Part shown: in pieces, positions 39,965-48,624 of the stretch | Position numbering within the stretch: position 1 is the stretch's first letter | How the letters are laid out: each line of letters opens with the position of its first letter | Assembly (NCBI RefSeq): GCF_000447205.1 | Contig: NZ_AUWY01000022.1 | Span: forward strand, 1-64,000 | Reading direction: 5' to 3' | DNA: 64,000 bases | Origin: Sphingobium ummariense RL-3 | GTDB lineage: Bacteria; Pseudomonadota; Alphaproteobacteria; Sphingomonadales; Sphingomonadaceae | Notes under the pieces: generated by a model | Told to the model about the DNA's origin: nothing | The model's database searches: none | Seen by the model: the letters and a program-made list of their open reading frames with translations, nothing else | Position numbers and translations under genes: made by a program

Positions 39965-40642
39965 TCAGACCGCATCCGCCAGCCGCTGGTTCCTCTTCCG
40001 CGCCAGCAAGGGAATATGCTGCAGGGAGGCAATCATGACGTAGGCCAGCTGCAGATGTCCGGAGCGGAACAGCGCCAGCGCCGCTGCATCGTCCAATTCG
40101 CTCAGCGTATCCAGGCCGATGGAATAGAGCCCATCTAGCGACATCCGTTCGCCGTCATCGAATCGCAGGCTGATGTCGATCGGCTCGATCAGCCGGTGCT
40201 CCAGCAGCGCGGCGATGAAGGCTTCCGATTCGGCGCTACCCCGGACCAGCTGGCCCAGCGCGCGCTGGACCCGTTGCAGGCTGAGGGAAGGCGTACCGTC
40301 AGATTCGAAAAGCGGGGAATCGCCGTCATCGCCGAAGCGCGGATGGTTGCGATCGATCGCAATATTCTCGCCAGCGGTGAAAAAACCCTCCCGCACCATT
40401 TCCAGCGGCCAGAAGGCATCGGGTGCGACCGCGTCGGTAAGGATTTCCTCGGGCCGGAAACCCAGCATCAGCCCGGCGTAAAATGCACCGGTTTCACTGT
40501 TCTTCGAAAAGAGGAGCGGACCGACGGCCGCCGCCCGGCCGAATTCAGCAGGCACAACGCGAATGAAATGATAAGGCTTGCGGCGCGTTTCCAATCGCAG
40601 GTCGCCATGCGCCCGACTGTCCAAAAGCTCGTGCACCTCCAT
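39965..40642 (-). CDS. SapC family protein
   Basis: The product is 225 residues from ATG 40642 (GGGGAGAGG site); the frame is open 30 codons further up. Segments such as HGDLRLETRRKPYHFIRVVP, EFGRAAAVGPLLFSKNSETG and FYAGLMLGFRPEEILTD are the SapC pattern (PF07277). First gene of the leftward run SapC-cupin-esterase, divergent from the TonB receptor. SapC was named after an S-layer-related protein, but in these loci its role is undefined. Confidence 0.85.
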   Translation of the reverse strand: MEVHELLDSRAHGDLRLETRRKPYHFIRVVPAEFGRAAAVGPLLFSKNSETGAFYAGLMLGFRPEEILTDAVAPDAFWPLEMVREGFFTAGENIAIDRNHPRFGDDGDSPLFESDGTPSLSLQRVQRALGQLVRGSAESEAFIAALLEHRLIEPIDISLRFDDGERMSLDGLYSIGLDTLSELDDAAALALFRSGHLQLAYVMIASLQHIPLLARKRNQRLADAV

Positions 40643-40766
40643 AGCCTCTCCCCGTTTTTTCCCGTCGAAAAGGCTGTTGGCGCCCCGCCGACTGTAGCCA
40701 GCGATAGTAGTTACTTCGCTCGACCCCGCCAAGCGTCAGCATCGAAATAACGCAGACAAATCCTGC

Positions 40767-40795
40767 TTGCAAATGTCGCGCGATAGCGCTACCAT
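40767..40795 (+). promoter_or_regulatory. Receptor promoter with overlapping LacI-type operator
   Basis: TTGCAA (40767-40772) and TACCAT (40790-40795) are 17 bp apart. The palindrome GATAGCGCTACCA covers the spacer end and the -10 region, so a bound repressor would block the polymerase. The same geometry is repeated before the GH43 gene. The start of the divergent SapC gene is 125 bp away and could be controlled from the same site. Confidence 0.6.
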
Positions 40796-40953
40796 TGCGG
40801 CATAACAGAATATCGTGGTCGGGGATGGATGCGGCGCCTGTGGCGCAAAGAAGGGAAAGGCTCCTCCTCTTCCACACACTGAACTTCGCACACGGCGCGT
40901 ATGGAAGCGCCGGTGGCTTTGGCATGTTTTTCTGTGTGAACAAGGGGAGGACT

Positions 40954-43833
40954 ATGAATAAGGTCAATCGTTCGTCCAGCGCGCGTTTCGGAAAGGAACT
41001 GCGGAGCAGGGCATCCTTGGGTGGCGCCGTGAGCCTGATCGCTCTGGCGCTGGCCGGGCCGGCCTGGGCGCAGCAGGCGGACCAGGCATCCGTCGCCGAC
41101 GCCGCAACCGAGGCCGACATCGTCGTCACCGGCATCCGCGGATCGCTCCAGCGCAACCTCGACATCAAGCGCGCATCGTCGGGCGTCGTCGACGTCATCT
41201 CGGCCGAGGACATCGGCAAGTTCCCTGACTCGAACGTCGCGGCTTCGCTGCAGCGTCTGCCCGGCGTGTCGATCCAGCGCAACGGCGCCCGCGGCGAGCC
41301 GCAGGGCATCACCGTTCGGGGCTTCGGCGGCGACTTCAACGAAACGCTGATCGACGGTCGCCGCCTTTCGACCGCATCGGGCGGCCGTTCGGTCGACTTC
41401 ACCACCGTCGGCGCCGACTTCGTCGGCCAGCTCGCCGTGTACAAGACGCCGGAAGTTTCGCTGTCCAGCAGCTCGATCGGTGCGACGCTCAACATCTCCT
41501 ACCCCAAGCCCTTCGACAAGCCCGGCACTCGCGTCGCGCTGAGCGCTGCGGGCTCGGTTCAGGACGAGGCGGGCAAGGTTGTGCCGACCGTGGGCGGCCT
41601 CTTCAGCACCACCTTCGCCGACGACACCATGGGCATCCTGGTCGACGCCATCTACACCCGTCGCGACACCCAGACCAATCGCGTCTACGTGTCGGGGTGG
41701 CAGGGCGGCCGCTATCGCCCCTGCCAGCTGACCGCCGCCTGCACGGCCGCCGAACTGGCCGCGCCCGGCACGATCGTTGGCTGGTATCAGCAGCAATATG
41801 GCGCCGATCAGCGCTATACCAAGGACGAGCGCATCGATGGCCGCGTGGCCTTCCAGTGGCAGCCGTCCGATGACGTGGTGCTGACCATCGACGACAATTA
41901 TTCGCGTCAGAAGGTCACCACCGACATTGACGGCTTCGGCGTCTGGTTCAACCAGGGCGATCTTCGCAACGTCGTGCTGGACAGCAACGGAACGACCACC
42001 AATTTCATCCAGGCCGGAACGCCGACCGACTTCACCGCCGGCACCGACAAGAATATCCTCGAAACCAACCAGGTCGGCCTCAACATCAAGTGGGATGCCA
42101 CCGAGAACCTGCAGATCGATGCCGATGCCAGCTATTCCAAGAGCCGACTGAATCCGGATGGTCAGGTCAGCAGCGAAGGCGCGGATATCGGCTATGGCGG
42201 CCTTCTGGGCACTTCGCTGGGCGTTAAGGTCACCGGTAACAGCAAGGATTCCTTCCCGGAATTCACCACCTACGGCCCGGCCGGAAACCAGGCGCGCTGG
42301 ACTGATCAGTCGATCATCGGCTCGCACGTGACCGTTCGCACGGCTCAGCAGAACAGCGACGAGATCAAGCAGTTCCGCTTGGGCGCGACCTGGAAGCAGG
42401 ACGATCTGACCATCAAGGTCGGCGCGCGCTACATGGAAGACGAGTTCTCGCTGCAGAACCGCAACACCTTCGCCAACAACTATTGGCAGGCCTATGCCGG
42501 GTACGGGGCGCCCTCGGGCCGCAGCACCGGCGTTCCCATCCCGGCAAGCCTGATCCAGGGCACCATCAGCACCAAGGACTGGCTCCCCGGCTTCTCCGGC
42601 AATCTGCCGCCTGTGCTGCTGAACTATGATGCCAGGACTTATTCCAAGTATCTGGAAAGCCTGTGGACCGGCCCGAATACGCCGGGCTACAACAACGGCT
42701 GCTGTACCGGCTTCAATGGCACGATCGATCTCGCGCTCGATCCCGGCAGCGTGCAGAACATCTTGGAAAAGTCGTGGTCCGCTTGGATCAGCGCGAACTT
42801 CAAGACCGAGATTGCCGGCATGCCGTTCCACTTCAATGCCGGCGGTCGCGAGGAAATCACGAAGGTCATTTCTTCCGGCATCGGTCGCGTACCGATCAGC
42901 ATCACCGGAAGCACCGCGGACCCGACGCTGCTCACCGTGGCGTTCTCCGATCCGCAGCCCGTGACAGAAAGCAGCAGCTATTCCTACTTCCTGCCCGCAC
43001 TGGACATGAAGCTGGAGCTGACCGACACCCTGCATCTGCGGTTCGATGCTTCCCGGACCCTCACCCGTCCGCGCCTCGACTATCTGGGGCCGGTGCTGAA
43101 CGTGGGTGCGGGACAACGTGTCGGCGCCTTGACCGCGACGGGTAACAATCCGTTCCTGAAGCCTTATCTGGCGGACAATTTCGACCTCGGCATGGAATGG
43201 TATTATCAGCGCAACTCCTATGCTGCGGTGAATCTGTTCCTGAAGGACGTGTCCAACTTCATCGTGGCCGGTACGCAGCGTCAGACCATCAACGGCGTCA
43301 TCGATCCGACGACTGGTCAGCCTGCGATCTTCACCGTGTCGGCGCGCGTCAACGGGCCGGATGCCACGGTCAAGGGTATCGAACTGGCGTGGCAGCACGT
43401 GTTCGGCGACAGCGGCTTCGGCTTCAACGCCAACGCCACCTTCGTCGAAACCAACAAGCCCTATGACAGCAGCGATCTGTCGCAGTCTGGCTTCGCGGTT
43501 ACCGGTCTTGCCAACTCGGCGAACCTGGTCGCCTTCTACGACAAGAACGGCTTTGAGTTCCGTACTGCGGTCAACTGGCGCGACAAGTATCTGCTCCAGT
43601 TCGGCCAGGCCCAGAACAACTCGGCCTTCGGTGCGGAACCCACCTTCGTGAACTCGGCGCTTCAGATCGACCTCAGCACCAATATCCGGCTGACCGATCA
43701 GATCAGCGTCTTTGGCGAAGCGCTCAACGTGACGAACGAGACCTACAGCACCCATGGCCGGTTCTCGAACCAGCTGCTGGACGTCTACGGCTACGGCCGC
43801 CGCTTCACCGCGGGCGTTCGCTACCGCTTCTAA
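40954..43833 (+). CDS. CUT-type TonB-dependent receptor
   Basis: The product is 959 residues from ATG 40954 (GGGGAGG site). The signal peptide spans residues 1-40 (SLIALALAGPAWAQQ). The plug starts DIVVTGIRGSLQRNLDIKRA and continues VDVISAEDIGKFPDSNVAAS and LQRLPGVSIQRNG, wording typical of carbohydrate-type receptors of Caulobacter, Xanthomonas and sphingomonads. The barrel ends GYGRRFTAGVRYRF with a terminal Phe. It probably imports an oligosaccharide. It is preceded by an operator of the LacI type and followed by a terminator and then the halogenase-like gene. Confidence 0.95.
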   Translation: MNKVNRSSSARFGKELRSRASLGGAVSLIALALAGPAWAQQADQASVADAATEADIVVTGIRGSLQRNLDIKRASSGVVDVISAEDIGKFPDSNVAASLQRLPGVSIQRNGARGEPQGITVRGFGGDFNETLIDGRRLSTASGGRSVDFTTVGADFVGQLAVYKTPEVSLSSSSIGATLNISYPKPFDKPGTRVALSAAGSVQDEAGKVVPTVGGLFSTTFADDTMGILVDAIYTRRDTQTNRVYVSGWQGGRYRPCQLTAACTAAELAAPGTIVGWYQQQYGADQRYTKDERIDGRVAFQWQPSDDVVLTIDDNYSRQKVTTDIDGFGVWFNQGDLRNVVLDSNGTTTNFIQAGTPTDFTAGTDKNILETNQVGLNIKWDATENLQIDADASYSKSRLNPDGQVSSEGADIGYGGLLGTSLGVKVTGNSKDSFPEFTTYGPAGNQARWTDQSIIGSHVTVRTAQQNSDEIKQFRLGATWKQDDLTIKVGARYMEDEFSLQNRNTFANNYWQAYAGYGAPSGRSTGVPIPASLIQGTISTKDWLPGFSGNLPPVLLNYDARTYSKYLESLWTGPNTPGYNNGCCTGFNGTIDLALDPGSVQNILEKSWSAWISANFKTEIAGMPFHFNAGGREEITKVISSGIGRVPISITGSTADPTLLTVAFSDPQPVTESSSYSYFLPALDMKLELTDTLHLRFDASRTLTRPRLDYLGPVLNVGAGQRVGALTATGNNPFLKPYLADNFDLGMEWYYQRNSYAAVNLFLKDVSNFIVAGTQRQTINGVIDPTTGQPAIFTVSARVNGPDATVKGIELAWQHVFGDSGFGFNANATFVETNKPYDSSDLSQSGFAVTGLANSANLVAFYDKNGFEFRTAVNWRDKYLLQFGQAQNNSAFGAEPTFVNSALQIDLSTNIRLTDQISVFGEALNVTNETYSTHGRFSNQLLDVYGYGRRFTAGVRYRF

Positions 43834-43849
43834 CCTTTCTCTCCACCTT

Positions 43850-43886
43850 GGGGATGTCAGCCGGCGGTTGACATCCCCATATTTTT
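43850..43886 (+). terminator. Terminator after the TonB receptor
   Basis: GGGGATGTCA and TGACATCCCC form a 10 bp perfect stem, followed by ATATTTTT. It lies just before the halogenase-like gene, so that gene depends on read-through or its own promoter. Confidence 0.8.
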
Positions 43887-43903
43887 GAGAACTTCTAACC
43901 CTT

Positions 43904-45448
43904 ATGACCCATCCTGTGCGGCATATCGTCATTGTGGGCGGCGGCACGGCCGGATGGCTGACCGCGGGCGTCATCGCCGCGAAGCACAAGAGCCGGATGC
44001 CCGGCGGCTTCACCGTGACGCTGGTCGAATCCCCCAATACCCCCATCATCGGCGTGGGCGAAGGCACCTGGCCGACGCTGCGCACCACCCTTTCCCGCAT
44101 GGGCGTATCCGAAACCGCCTTCTTCCGCGAATGCGACGCATCGTTCAAGCAGGGCGCGCGCTTCGCTCGCTGGACGACCGGCGAGGCGGACGACGCCTAT
44201 TATCACCCGCTGGTGCTTCCCCAGTCCTTCGGCCAGGTCAACCTGGCGCCCCACTGGCTGGCGCGAAACGATGATCTCAGCTTCTGCGACGCGGTCTGCG
44301 CCCAGGGCAAGATCTGCGACGACGGCCTGGCGCCCAAGACCATGGCGACGGCCGAGTTCGACGCGCTCGCCAACTATGCCTATCATCTCGACGCCGGGAA
44401 ATTCGCCGGCTTCCTGCAGCGCCATTGCTGCGAGACGCTGGGCGTGCGCCATATCCTCGCCGATGTCGAGCAGGTCGTGCTCAAGGAGGATGGCGACATC
44501 GCCAGCCTGACCACCGCGCAGGCCGGCACGATCGAGGGCGACCTGTTCGTCGACTGCACCGGCTTCCGCGCGCTGCTGATCGGCGAAGCGATGGGCGTGC
44601 CGTTCCGCGAATGCAGCGACGTGCTGTTCTGCGACACGGCGCTGGCCATGCAGGTGCCCTATGGCGATCCCGACGATCCGATCGCCAGCCAGACGATCTC
44701 CACCGCGCAGAGCGCTGGATGGATCTGGGACATCGGCCTGCCGACGCGGCGCGGCATCGGTCATGTCTATTCCAGCAATCATATCTCCGACGAAGAAGCG
44801 GAGCGGGAGCTGCGCGCCTATATCGGCCCGGCCGCCGAGAAGCTTTCCGCGCGCAAGATCAAGATCCACGCCGGGCACCGGGAAACCTTCTGGAAGCGCA
44901 ACTGCGTCGCCGTCGGCCTCGCCGCCGGTTTCCTGGAGCCGCTCGAAGCCTCCGCGATCGTCCTGATCGAACTGTCGGCCAAGCTGATCGCCGAGCAGAT
45001 GCCGGCCCGCCGCGAGGTGATGGACATCGTCGCCTCGCGCTTCAACGCGACGACCCATTATCGCTGGGGCCGGATCATCGACTTCCTGAAGCTGCACTAT
45101 GTGCTGACAAAGCGGACTGACAGCGATTTCTGGCGCGACAATGTCCGGCCGGAGACCATTCCCGATCGGCTTCAGGAACTGATGCAGCTCTGGCGCTACC
45201 AGTCGCCCTGGTTCCATGACGAATTCGACCGGGTGGAGGAGGTCTTCCCGCCCGCCAGCTACCAATATGTGCTTTACGGCATGGGCTTCCGCACCGAGGT
45301 GGAACCCGAGGCGCTGGGTGGCGACGCCCGCCTGGCGGAGCGGGCGATGCGGGAGAATGCGGCGCAGACCGAGAAGCTGCGCGCCGGACTGCCCAAGCAT
45401 CGCGACCTGATCAACCGGATCGTGGAGCGGGGATTGCAGCCGGTCTGA
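43904..45448 (+). CDS. Tryptophan-halogenase-like flavoprotein
   Basis: The product is 514 residues. The FAD-binding motif is IVGGGTAGWLTAGVIA (10-25). The conserved active-site Lys is in ECDASFKQGARFARW near residue 86. The halogenase signature appears as GWIWDIGLP instead of WxWxIP. LEPLEASAIVLIELSAKLI and FNATTHYRWGRIIDF follow the family (PF04820). Members of this size beside CUT receptors are numerous; none that I know of has been shown to halogenate tryptophan in that context, so the name describes the family and not a proven reaction. Confidence 0.88.
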   Translation: MTHPVRHIVIVGGGTAGWLTAGVIAAKHKSRMPGGFTVTLVESPNTPIIGVGEGTWPTLRTTLSRMGVSETAFFRECDASFKQGARFARWTTGEADDAYYHPLVLPQSFGQVNLAPHWLARNDDLSFCDAVCAQGKICDDGLAPKTMATAEFDALANYAYHLDAGKFAGFLQRHCCETLGVRHILADVEQVVLKEDGDIASLTTAQAGTIEGDLFVDCTGFRALLIGEAMGVPFRECSDVLFCDTALAMQVPYGDPDDPIASQTISTAQSAGWIWDIGLPTRRGIGHVYSSNHISDEEAERELRAYIGPAAEKLSARKIKIHAGHRETFWKRNCVAVGLAAGFLEPLEASAIVLIELSAKLIAEQMPARREVMDIVASRFNATTHYRWGRIIDFLKLHYVLTKRTDSDFWRDNVRPETIPDRLQELMQLWRYQSPWFHDEFDRVEEVFPPASYQYVLYGMGFRTEVEPEALGGDARLAERAMRENAAQTEKLRAGLPKHRDLINRIVERGLQPV

Positions 45449-45500
45449 CCGGCGCGACATGGAGAGCGACCCGGACGGTTGTTTCGCCTTTCCGGCCCCG

Positions 45501-45514
45501 TGGTTGCGCTACCA
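45501..45514. promoter_or_regulatory. LacI-type operator, distal copy before the GH43 gene
   Basis: TGGTTGCGCTACCA differs by one base from the perfect palindrome TGGTAGCGCTACCA. It is about 85 bp upstream of the second copy, a distance compatible with looping or with independent control of an upstream promoter. Confidence 0.5.
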
Positions 45515-45575
45515 TCATTCCGCGGCAGAGCACTTCCCTTTCCCGGTAAAATCGCCATTTTACACGTCCAGGCGA

Positions 45576-45604
45576 TTGCCACTCGCTTATGATAGCGCTA
45601 CTCA
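45576..45604 (+). promoter_or_regulatory. GH43 promoter with overlapping LacI-type operator
   Basis: TTGCCA (45576-45581) and TACTCA (45599-45604) are 17 bp apart, and TGATAGCGCTACTC overlaps the -10 region. This is the same arrangement as before the TonB receptor. The GH43 ATG is 51 bp beyond the -10 region. Confidence 0.6.
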
Positions 45605-45654
45605 ATCGCCTCCCATGCCGAGGGCATGGCAGGATTTGGAGAGGAGCAGACAGG

Positions 45655-46767
45655 ATGAAGGGCCCGACCATGAAACTGGCGTCCGTGGCGCTGCTGGCGC
45701 TGGCGCTTGGCGGCTGCCAGGGAGGCGAAGGCAACCAGTCGGCCGCGAATGCGGCGAACGGCGCCGAACCCCGCTCGCCCGACGGCCGCCGTTATCTCTC
45801 GCAGCCGCTGGTCAAGGACATCTACACCGCCGACCCGTCGGCGCATGTGTGGAACGGCAAGATCTACGTCTACCCCAGCCACGACATCGACGGCCCGACC
45901 CCGGAAGACGATCTCGGCGCGCATTTCGAAATGCGCGACTATCGCATCCTGTCGATGGACAAGATCGGCGGGCCGGTAACCGTCGGCCCGGTCGCGCTCG
46001 ACGTGAAGGACGTGCCCTGGGCCGACAAGCAGATGTGGGCGCCCGACGCCGCGAAGAAGGGCGACACCTACTATCTCTACTTCCCCGCCAAGGACAAGCA
46101 GGGCGCCTTCCGCATCGGCGTCGCCACGTCCAAGGACCCGATGGGCCCGTTCAAGGCCCAGCCGCAGCCGATCAAGGGCAGCTTCTCGATCGATCCGGCG
46201 GTGTTCACCGACACCGACGGGCAGAGCTACATGTATTTCGGCGGCATCTGGGGCGGCCAGCTCCAGCGCAACCTCAGCGGCAAATATGACCCCAACGGGT
46301 CCAAGACCGACCTCGGCCAGGACGACAAGCCCGCTATCGCTCCGCGCGTCGCCAAGATGAGCGGCGACATGCTGGAATTCGCCGAAACCCCGCGCGAAAT
46401 CCAGATCGTCGACGACAAGGGCAAACCGCTGCTGGGCGGAGACCATGACCGCCGCTTCTTCGAGGCGTCATGGATGCACAAATATAACGGCAAATATTAT
46501 TTCAGCTATTCGACCGGCGACACGCATTATCTGGTCTATGCGATCGGCGACAGCCCCTACGGTCCCTTCACCTACAAGGGCCGCATCCTGGAGCCGGTGG
46601 AAGGCTGGACGACCCATCATTCGATCGTCGAATGGGGCGGCAAATGGTGGCTCTTCTACGCCGACAGCCAGCTTTCGGGCCAGACCCGCCTGCGCAACGT
46701 GAAGGTCACCGAGCTGCACTACAATCCCGACGGCACGATCAAGACGATCGATCCGTTCGTGAAGTGA
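45655..46767 (+). CDS. GH43-family glycoside hydrolase lipoprotein
   Basis: The product is 370 residues from ATG 45655; a second ATG five codons later is also possible. Lipobox ALGGC puts the lipid on Cys21, so the enzyme is held at the membrane. The five-bladed propeller has the catalytic base Asp60 in DIYTADPSAHVWNGKIY, the pKa-modulating Asp in SIDPAVFTDTDGQSYMYFGG, and the acid Glu in RRFFEASWMHKYNGKYYFSY. GH43 enzymes act mainly as beta-xylosidases or alpha-L-arabinofuranosidases. Operators upstream tie it to the LacI-family regulator. Confidence 0.9.
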   Translation: MKGPTMKLASVALLALALGGCQGGEGNQSAANAANGAEPRSPDGRRYLSQPLVKDIYTADPSAHVWNGKIYVYPSHDIDGPTPEDDLGAHFEMRDYRILSMDKIGGPVTVGPVALDVKDVPWADKQMWAPDAAKKGDTYYLYFPAKDKQGAFRIGVATSKDPMGPFKAQPQPIKGSFSIDPAVFTDTDGQSYMYFGGIWGGQLQRNLSGKYDPNGSKTDLGQDDKPAIAPRVAKMSGDMLEFAETPREIQIVDDKGKPLLGGDHDRRFFEASWMHKYNGKYYFSYSTGDTHYLVYAIGDSPYGPFTYKGRILEPVEGWTTHHSIVEWGGKWWLFYADSQLSGQTRLRNVKVTELHYNPDGTIKTIDPFVK

Positions 46768-46777
46768 GGGCCGCGTT

Positions 46778-46794
46778 CCCGGCCTGAGGCCGGG
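46778..46794. terminator. Short hairpin after the GH43 gene
   Basis: CCCGGCC and GGCCGGG pair around TGA, 11 bp past the stop. There is no T tract, so termination would be weak or factor-dependent. Confidence 0.35.
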
Positions 46795-46911
46795 GCGCAG
46801 GCGCTTCAGCGCAATGAAGGAGGGTGTCCCGCTCTTGCTGGCGTGACACCCCTCCACCACTTCGCGGTTCCCCTCCCCTGCAAAGGGAGGATTTGGTTCA
46901 ACCAGTATCCC

Positions 46912-47484
46912 TCACGGCATGGCGACGGCGTCGCCGTCGGGAAGCTCCGGCACGGCAGGATTCCTCCTCCCTTCATCCCGGGCTCGGGCGAAGGCGGAGC
47001 GATGCGGTTCCTGGGGAAGCACCCTTGCCGCTGTCCCCCACGCCGGCGGGACACGCGACGCCGGCAGATCCATATAGGGAAGCGGGTCGACCGGCCGCCC
47101 GGCGATCCAATATTCGAAATGCAGGTGGCTTCCGGTCGAGCGGCCGGTGGAGCCCACCAGCCCCAGCACCTCTTGCGCGGCGACCGCCTCGCCCTCCCCC
47201 GCGAGCAAGCGGGAGAGATGCGCATAGCGGGTCCGGCTGCCGTCGGGATGCTGAAGCTCGATCATCAGGCCGTAGCCGCCCCGGAGCCCGGCGAAACGCA
47301 CCACGCCGCCGGCGGCGGCGCGGACCGGCGTGCCGGCCGGGCTCGGCAGGTCGATGCCGCTGTGCATCAGATGGCGGCCGTCGATGGGATCGACCCGATA
47401 ACCGAACGGCGATGAAAGCCGGGGCGCTGCGCCGGCCATCGCCGGCAGAGTCAGCAGCGCGCTCCAGAAAAGCAGGTTCCGCAT
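46912..47484 (-). CDS. M23-family peptidase (LytM domain)
   Basis: The product is 190 residues from ATG 47484; an in-frame ATG 18 codons upstream is also possible. The signal peptide MRNLLFWSALLTLPAMAGAA exports it. The LytM domain carries RHLMHSGIDLPSPAGTPVRA with the first zinc ligands (His, Asp) and STGSHLHFEYWIAGRPVDPL with the HxH pair, all intact. It should cleave peptidoglycan cross-bridges or, if accessory, activate amidases. The C-terminal 50 residues after PLPYMDLPASRVPP are Arg/Ala-rich and poorly ordered. Confidence 0.88.
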   Translation of the reverse strand: MRNLLFWSALLTLPAMAGAAPRLSSPFGYRVDPIDGRHLMHSGIDLPSPAGTPVRAAAGGVVRFAGLRGGYGLMIELQHPDGSRTRYAHLSRLLAGEGEAVAAQEVLGLVGSTGRSTGSHLHFEYWIAGRPVDPLPYMDLPASRVPPAWGTAARVLPQEPHRSAFARARDEGRRNPAVPELPDGDAVAMP

Positions 47485-47659
47485 GCGCACCAGACGGCGA
47501 CGATGGGGCCGGGCCGTACCAGGGCGATGGCGAGCCATCCCCGCGGATGACCGGTTGCCGCCAGAGGCTGTGTCGAAACGCCGCGGGGTTGGATGCCGTG
47601 GGCCAGGCATTCCGTTGGTCGGTGCGGGCGGACACCTGGGAAATCCGCGACCGGTCGGG

Positions 47660-47872
47660 TCCGGATTGCAGCGATGAGGGGTTGGATGCCCATGATCTGG
47701 ATCATCCGCTTCCTGTTGTAGGCGAGCACGCAAAGGCTCATCTCGGTTCAGACGTTCCTGAGCGTTTTGGTCAGGAAATGCGTGCTTCCCATCCAGGACT
47801 TGAGCGTGCCGAACGCATGCTCGACGGTCCGGCGCCGGACGCCCATGGCATCGGGGCAGCGCACGACATCGG
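47660..47872 (-). pseudogene. Degraded IS1182-type transposase C-terminus
   Basis: On the minus strand the frame reads MGVRRRTVEHAFGTLKSWMG, then STHFLTKTLRNV, a TGA stop, and TEMSLCVLAYNRKRMIQIMG. This is the C-terminal end of IS1182-type transposases (R-x-TVEHxFGTxK...TEMSLxVLAYN), with an internal stop where Arg is expected. The rest of the gene is missing, and the fragment is cut on its upstream side exactly where a dispersed repeat begins at 47873. Non-functional. Confidence 0.8.
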
Positions 47873-47922
47873 TCCTTCGATACGCCATTTCGACAAGCTC
47901 AGTGGCTACTCAGGACGAACGG
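47873..47922 (+). repeat. Dispersed TTCGACAAGCTCAG repeat, copy 1
   Basis: The unit begins CCTTCGATACGCCATTTCGA and ends GCTACTCAGGACGAACGG. Close relatives lie at 51888-51937 (reverse), 52029-52063, 61997-62045 (reverse) and 62065-62113. It is a genome-type repeat found in gaps only. Confidence 0.75.
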
Positions 47923-47965
47923 AGGTTATGGCCACTCCCCACCCAGACCTGCTGTCGTGCGCCGG

Positions 47966-48613
47966 CTACCGCAATCCGAGATATTTATGCGCCTGCACCG
48001 TCAGTCGCCAGCGCGGCCGCGCCATGACGACATCGATGGCGGCCCGCGCATTGTCCGCGGCGTGGGGATCGTCCAGCGGCTGGATCAGGAAATGGTCGAA
48101 GGCCCAGCCCTCCATCGCCGCCAGGTCGTCCGGGCCGTGCCCGACGCCGGGCTGCGGCCAGACCAGCTTCAGCTCGTCGCCGCGGGTCTGGACCACCGTG
48201 CTGCCCGCCTTGGGGCTGACGCATACCCAGTCGATGCCGGGATGGACCGGCAAGGTGCCGTTGCTCTCGATCGCGATGGTGAACCCGCGCGCGTGCAGCG
48301 CCTCGACCAGCGCATCGTCGACCTGAAGCATGGGCTCGCCGCCGGTCAGCACGATGTAGCGCCCCTCCCCGCCCTCGCCCCAGAAGCCGAGCGCGGCATC
48401 CGCCAGCGCTGCAGCATCGGCGAACCTGCCGCCGCCCAGGCCGTCGGTCCCGACGAAATCCGTGTCGCAGAAGCGGCAGATCGCACTCGCCCGGTCCTGC
48501 TCCCGGCCGCTCCACAGGTTGCAGCCGGCAAAGCGCAGGAAGACCGCGCGCCGCCCCGCCTGCACCCCTTCGCCCTGCAGGGTCAGGAACATCTCCTTGA
48601 CCGCGTAGCTCAT
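47966..48613 (-). CDS. queE: 7-carboxy-7-deazaguanine synthase
   Basis: The product is 215 residues, a radical-SAM enzyme that converts carboxy-tetrahydropterin to 7-carboxy-7-deazaguanine in queuosine synthesis. The cluster-binding cysteines are Cys31, Cys46 and Cys49, the C-x14-C-x2-C variant of QueE and not the usual C-x3-C-x2-C. LTGGEPMLQ binds SAM, and MFLTLQGEGVQAGRRAVFLR is the QueE N-terminus. It starts 11 bp after queC, so queC-queE are one operon; queD is not here. Confidence 0.95.
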   Translation of the reverse strand: MSYAVKEMFLTLQGEGVQAGRRAVFLRFAGCNLWSGREQDRASAICRFCDTDFVGTDGLGGGRFADAAALADAALGFWGEGGEGRYIVLTGGEPMLQVDDALVEALHARGFTIAIESNGTLPVHPGIDWVCVSPKAGSTVVQTRGDELKLVWPQPGVGHGPDDLAAMEGWAFDHFLIQPLDDPHAADNARAAIDVVMARPRWRLTVQAHKYLGLR

Positions 48614-48624
48614 AATCCGCCCCG

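Noticed and set aside
40789..44148. Open frame of 1119 codons on the minus strand opposite the TonB receptor
   Set aside because: Shadow frame caused by third-position GC bias; the receptor on the plus strand has a signal peptide, plug and terminal Phe.
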